A DNA stretch of 10,003 bases from contig JADFWF010000072.1 in the NCBI GenBank assembly GCA_015222965.1, forward strand, positions 1 to 10,003, given 5' to 3'. The DNA comes from Pseudomonadota bacterium. Its GTDB lineage: Bacteria > Pseudomonadota > Gammaproteobacteria > SZUA-229. The notes beneath the pieces were generated by a model. The model searched no databases. It saw nothing but the letters and a program-made list of their open reading frames with translations, and was not told the DNA's origin. This document shows positions 7,144 to 10,003 of this stretch, piece by piece. The position numbers and the translations under genes were made by a program. The number at the start of each line of letters is the position of its first letter. Position 1 is the first letter of the stretch.

Positions 7144-7167
7144 GTTATGAATTAAGCGTTTGCCAAT

Positions 7168-8265
7168 TTACGAATTAGCCGCGGCAAATTCCTGCATGAA
7201 TGCAATCAGTGCATCAATACCCTCTTCAGGCATTGCATTATAGATGCTGGCGCGCATACCGCCGACTGAGCGATGGCCTTTTAATGTGACCAGACCTTTA
7301 GCTGCCGCCTGTTCGATAAAAGCCGCATCAAGGTCAGCATTCGCCAGAATAAAAGGCACGTTCATCCACGAGCGATTATTGACATCGACCGGGTTGCTAT
7401 AAAAAGCAGAATCATCAATCGCTTTATAGAGTTTTTCAGCCTTACGTTGATTGATTGCTTCTATGGCTGACATACCACCCTTCTTTAATCCCCAGGCAAA
7501 AACCAGACCGGCGAGATACCAGCTGTACGTAGGCGGTGTGTTGTACATTGATTCGTTATCTGCAAATGTCTTGTAATCAAACATGACCGGCATATTTGAA
7601 TCAGCGTTGCCGATGAGGTCTTCACGCACGATGACGATGGTTAAACCTGCAGGCCCAATATTCTTCTGCGCACCCGCATAGATCACGCCGAATTTAGAAA
7701 CATCGATCGAACGCGATAAAATGGTTGATGACATATCAGCAACCAGCGGTACATCACCGGTGTCTGGAATATAGTCGAACTCGACACCGACGATGGTTTC
7801 ATTCGGTGTGTAATGCACGTATGCGGCTTCAGGATCAAACTTGAGGCTGGCTTCATCAGGCACCGTGGTAAATTTACTGTCTGTGGTATCTGCTACCAGA
7901 TTAACATTGCAATAACGTTTTGCTTCCGCCACCGCTTTTTTAGACCATTGACCAGTCAGCAGGTAGTCTGCGGACTCTCGCTTTATACCATCACGGCCGT
8001 TGAGCAAGTTGATCGGCACCATGGCAAACTGGCTGCTGGCACCGCCCTGCAGGAACAGGACTTTATAATTTTCAGGAATGTTCATCAGCTCGCGCAGATC
8101 AGCTTCCGCTTTTGCTGCGATAGACATATAGTCTTTACCGCGATGACTCATCTCCATCACTGACATGCCTGAACCGTTCCAGTCCAGCATCTCAGCTTGT
8201 GCCTGCTCTAATACTTGTGTTGGTAGTGCGGCCGGGCCTGCACTGAAATTAAATACTCTGCTCAT
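7168..8265 (-). CDS. serC: Phosphoserine aminotransferase
   Basis: A PLP-dependent class V aminotransferase that converts 3-phosphohydroxypyruvate and glutamate to phosphoserine in serine synthesis; the same enzyme acts in pyridoxal phosphate synthesis in many bacteria. The start is placed at 8265, giving 365 residues beginning [15 protein letters not shown], the family's usual N-terminus and length. The open frame extends 43 codons further upstream, but that extension only translates a palindromic repeat and A/T-rich spacer. Motifs: FSAGPAALP at 7-15, [10 protein letters not shown] at 34-43, [13 protein letters not shown] at 72-84, VADMSS at 175-180, and the PLP lysine Lys201 in [13 protein letters not shown]. 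The C-terminus holds [22 protein letters not shown]. It lies directly after gyrA, as in Pseudomonas, and before serA, the preceding pathway step. No Shine-Dalgarno sequence precedes the ATG (leader TAGAATAAATCAT). Confidence 0.96.
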   Translation of the reverse strand: MSRVFNFSAGPAALPTQVLEQAQAEMLDWNGSGMSVMEMSHRGKDYMSIAAKAEADLRELMNIPENYKVLFLQGGASSQFAMVPINLLNGRDGIKRESADYLLTGQWSKKAVAEAKRYCNVNLVADTTDSKFTTVPDEASLKFDPEAAYVHYTPNETIVGVEFDYIPDTGDVPLVADMSSTILSRSIDVSKFGVIYAGAQKNIGPAGLTIVIVREDLIGNADSNMPVMFDYKTFADNESMYNTPPTYSWYLAGLVFAWGLKKGGMSAIEAINQRKAEKLYKAIDDSAFYSNPVDVNNRSWMNVPFILANADLDAAFIEQAAAKGLVTLKGHRSVGGMRASIYNAMPEEGIDALIAFMQEFAAANS

Positions 8266-8322
8266 ATGATTTATTCTAGATTTTAGATTATGTTTATATT
8301 TTAAGTTATTGATATATATGAA

Positions 8323-8416
8323 TGTAGGAGCGGTTTTTTCATTCCGCGAACAACCGCACAGATTTGCACGCAATCGCGGAATGCCACAAAGCAATTCTTG
8401 GCAATCCGCTCCTACA
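8323..8416. repeat. TGTAGGAGCGG REP-like nested palindrome between gyrA and serC
   Basis: The outer arms TGTAGGAGCGG (8323-8333) and CCGCTCCTACA (8406-8416) are perfect reverse complements over 11 bases. Inside lies a second pair, ATTCCGCGA (8341-8349) and TCGCGGAAT (8374-8382). The combination of CGCGG and CCGCTCCTACA resembles the repetitive extragenic palindromes of Pseudomonas putida and relatives; the resemblance is from memory. It begins 9 bases after the gyrA stop in the transcript and could cap the gyrA mRNA as a stable hairpin. No U-tract follows, so it is not a classical terminator. The remaining 57 bases up to serC are very A/T-rich and could hold a promoter, but I find no paired -35 and -10. 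Confidence 0.78.
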
Positions 8417-8425
8417 ACATCTTAA

Positions 8426-10003
8426 TTATTCTTCAGATGTTGAATCATCAGGTGTATCGCTTGTATCGTCACCCTCAATCACATCTTCATCATCACCGTT
8501 TTCCTCAGTAGCAAGAACTTCTATCTTCTCTATCTCGACCAGTTTCTCACCCTTGGTCAAGCGGATCAGACGTACACCCTGGGTATTACGGCCCATCTCA
8601 CTAACATCAGAAACTGCGATGCGAACCAGGGTGCCATTGTCAGTGATCATCATGAAATCATCATCACTCTGAACCTGGACAGCACCAACGATCTTGCCGT
8701 TGCGCTCATTGGTTTTAATCGATATCACACCCTGGCCGCCACGGCCTTTTAACGGGTAGTCATCAACATTGGTGCGCTTACCGTAACCGTTTTCAGTCGA
8801 AGTCAGGATCGAACCGCCTGCTTCTACTTTGATCATAGCGATGACTTCCTGCTCTTCAGTAATACGAATGCCTCGTACACCGCCGGCTGTTCTACCCATA
8901 GCGCGTACATCGGTTTCAGAGAAACGGACAGATTTTCCTGAGTCAGCAAGCAGCATGATGTGATCACTGCCATCGGTGATTACCACATCGACCAGCTTGT
9001 CTTCGTCACGGAACTCGATGGCTTTAATACCAGAGGCTCTGGGGCGTGAGAAATTAGATAACGCTGTTTTCTTCACGGTGCCGCTGCTGGTAGCCATAAA
9101 GACGAACTGATCTTCGCTGTATTCACGGATCGGCAGCACTGCATTGATGCGCTCACCTTCTTCCAGCGGAAGCAGGTTAATGATCGGTTTGCCGCGTGAA
9201 CCACGGCCCGCCATCGGTAATTGATATACTTTTAACCAGTACACTTTGCCGCGGCTTGAGAAACACAGCAGCGTATCGTGGGTATTGGCAACAAACAGCT
9301 TATCAATGAAGTCTTCAGTCTTCATCGAGGTGGCAGATTTACCACGGCCGCCTCGGCGCTGGGTATTGTAAACATCCAGCTGTTGAGACTTGGCGTAACC
9401 TTCATGCGAAAAGGTAACTACCACATCTTCTTCAGTGATGAGGTCTTCCATGTTGAAATCGAGTTCGTCTTCCATAATCTCACTGCGACGTTTATCGGCG
9501 TAGTTATCACGGATTTCTTCGAGTTCTTCACGGATGACTTCGAGCAGACGTTCCGGGTTGGAAAGTATCTCGATCAGTTCTTTAATGATATCCAGTATCT
9601 GCTGGAATTCATTAACAATTTTATCTTGCTCAAGACCTGTTAGGCGGTGCAGTTTCAGATCCAGGATTGCCTGCGCCTGCACTTCTGAAAGGTGATAACC
9701 ATCGTCTTTCAGACCATATCGCGGATCCAGGTTATCGGGGCGTGAAGCGTTAAGGTCAGCGCCTTCAGTAGCACGAGCCACCATTTCGTTAACCACACCT
9801 GCAGGCCAGATTCTCTGTAATAAACCAGCTTTCGCCTCAGCGGGATTTGCGGATTTTTTGATCAGTTCGATAACTTCATCGATATTGGCCAGTGCGACAG
9901 CAAGGCCTTCCAAAACGTGTGCACGGGCGCGTGCTTTGCGTAACTCAAAAATAGTACGACGGGTAACCACTTCTCGGCGATGACGCAGGAAGGCGTCTAA
10001 AAT
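8426..10003 (-). CDS. gyrA: DNA gyrase subunit A, C-terminal part (partial)
   Basis: The breakage-reunion subunit of gyrase, which introduces negative supercoils with GyrB. The window holds the last 525 codons; the 5' part, with the catalytic tyrosine and the quinolone-resistance region, lies beyond position 10003. The reading frame is open to the window edge ([17 protein letters not shown]), so an internal GTG at 9970 is not the true start. Residues 1-160 of the fragment cover the end of the core and the coiled coil ([16 protein letters not shown]). A six-bladed DNA-wrapping domain follows, with the GyrA box QRRGGRG at fragment residues 215-221 and repeat-type blades such as [20 protein letters not shown] and [12 protein letters not shown]. 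The protein ends in a strongly acidic tail ([13 protein letters not shown]), a feature that modulates wrapping in Escherichia coli. It is the first gene of the visible block. Confidence 0.97.
   Translation of the reverse strand: MLDAFLRHRREVVTRRTIFELRKARARAHVLEGLAVALANIDEVIELIKKSANPAEAKAGLLQRIWPAGVVNEMVARATEGADLNASRPDNLDPRYGLKDDGYHLSEVQAQAILDLKLHRLTGLEQDKIVNEFQQILDIIKELIEILSNPERLLEVIREELEEIRDNYADKRRSEIMEDELDFNMEDLITEEDVVVTFSHEGYAKSQQLDVYNTQRRGGRGKSATSMKTEDFIDKLFVANTHDTLLCFSSRGKVYWLKVYQLPMAGRGSRGKPIINLLPLEEGERINAVLPIREYSEDQFVFMATSSGTVKKTALSNFSRPRASGIKAIEFRDEDKLVDVVITDGSDHIMLLADSGKSVRFSETDVRAMGRTAGGVRGIRITEEQEVIAMIKVEAGGSILTSTENGYGKRTNVDDYPLKGRGGQGVISIKTNERNGKIVGAVQVQSDDDFMMITDNGTLVRIAVSDVSEMGRNTQGVRLIRLTKGEKLVEIEKIEVLATEENGDDEDVIEGDDTSDTPDDSTSEE
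9341..9361 (-). other. GyrA box (QRRGGRG) coding segment
   Basis: The heptapeptide QRRGGRG in the first blade of the C-terminal domain matches the family motif QRRGGKG with one conservative Lys-to-Arg change at position 6. In studied gyrases this box is needed for DNA wrapping and negative supercoiling, and its presence distinguishes GyrA from topoisomerase IV ParC. It supports calling this gene gyrA rather than parC. Confidence 0.9.

Noticed and set aside
8266..8322. Promoter for serC in the A/T-rich spacer
   Set aside because: A CATAAT hexamer is present, but nothing like TTGACA lies 16-18 bases upstream; in such A/T-rich DNA a -10-like match is expected by chance.
8266..8394. 43-codon upstream extension of serC, starting at 8394
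   Set aside because: The extension translates the TGTAGGAGCGG palindrome and A/T-rich spacer. Family proteins start at the [11 protein letters not shown] methionine at 8265, which gives the normal length.
9971..10003. Treating the GTG at 9970 as the gyrA start
   Set aside because: The frame stays open to the window edge with GyrA-like sequence ([11 protein letters not shown]), so the gene is simply cut by the window.
1..10003. A novel system such as a defence island, CRISPR array or prophage
   Set aside because: Every coding region longer than about 100 codons that stands outside an antisense shadow belongs to a well-known core family, in a known gene order.

Overview
The window is one strand-consistent block of conserved metabolic and housekeeping genes, all on the minus strand. 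In transcription order (high to low coordinates) it reads gyrA (3' part) - serC - serA - pheA - hisC - tyrA - aroA - cmk - rpsA (5' end). From memory, this is the gyrA-serC-pheA-hisC-tyrA/aroA-cmk-rpsA order known from Pseudomonas and other Gammaproteobacteria. Protein motifs also fit a gammaproteobacterium: a GyrA box of QRRGGRG type, a bifunctional AroQ-type PheA, and the RpsA start MSESFAELFEESL. The base composition looks moderate rather than GC-rich. I cannot name the genus.

Layout: 8426-10003 is the C-terminal 525 codons of DNA gyrase subunit A. 7168-8265 (serC) and 5867-7030 (serA) are two of the three serine-biosynthesis enzymes. 4704-5798 (pheA), 3567-4700 (hisC), 2586-3476 (tyrA) and 1171-2484 (aroA) cover EPSP synthesis, chorismate to prephenate, both prephenate branches and a candidate transaminase. 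350-1042 is cytidylate kinase, and 1-191 is the start of ribosomal protein S1. The genes link amino-acid supply with nucleotide supply and translation. SerC and HisC are both PLP transaminases. PheA carries the only chorismate mutase domain seen here, so it probably feeds both PheA's own dehydratase and the mutase-free TyrA.

No intergenic stretch exceeds about 160 bases, but most hold more than spacer. Five of the gaps carry dispersed-repeat-like sequence: a CCGCAGAG-type inverted repeat (cmk/aroA), a perfect 26-bp-arm GTCATTGCGAGG palindrome (aroA/tyrA), an 11-bp direct repeat (pheA/serA), a diverged second GTCATTGCGAG palindrome (serA/serC), and a TGTAGGAGCGG REP-like palindrome (gyrA/serC). 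A second theme is that none of the eight visible start codons has a convincing Shine-Dalgarno sequence. Their leaders are A/T-rich instead.

I see no defence island, prophage, CRISPR array, tRNA or rRNA gene, or novel gene family. The window is an ordinary core-genome region. The points worth a second look are the intergenic repeats, the SD-poor starts (with rpsA itself in the cluster), the serA insertion and the class II motif set of AroA.
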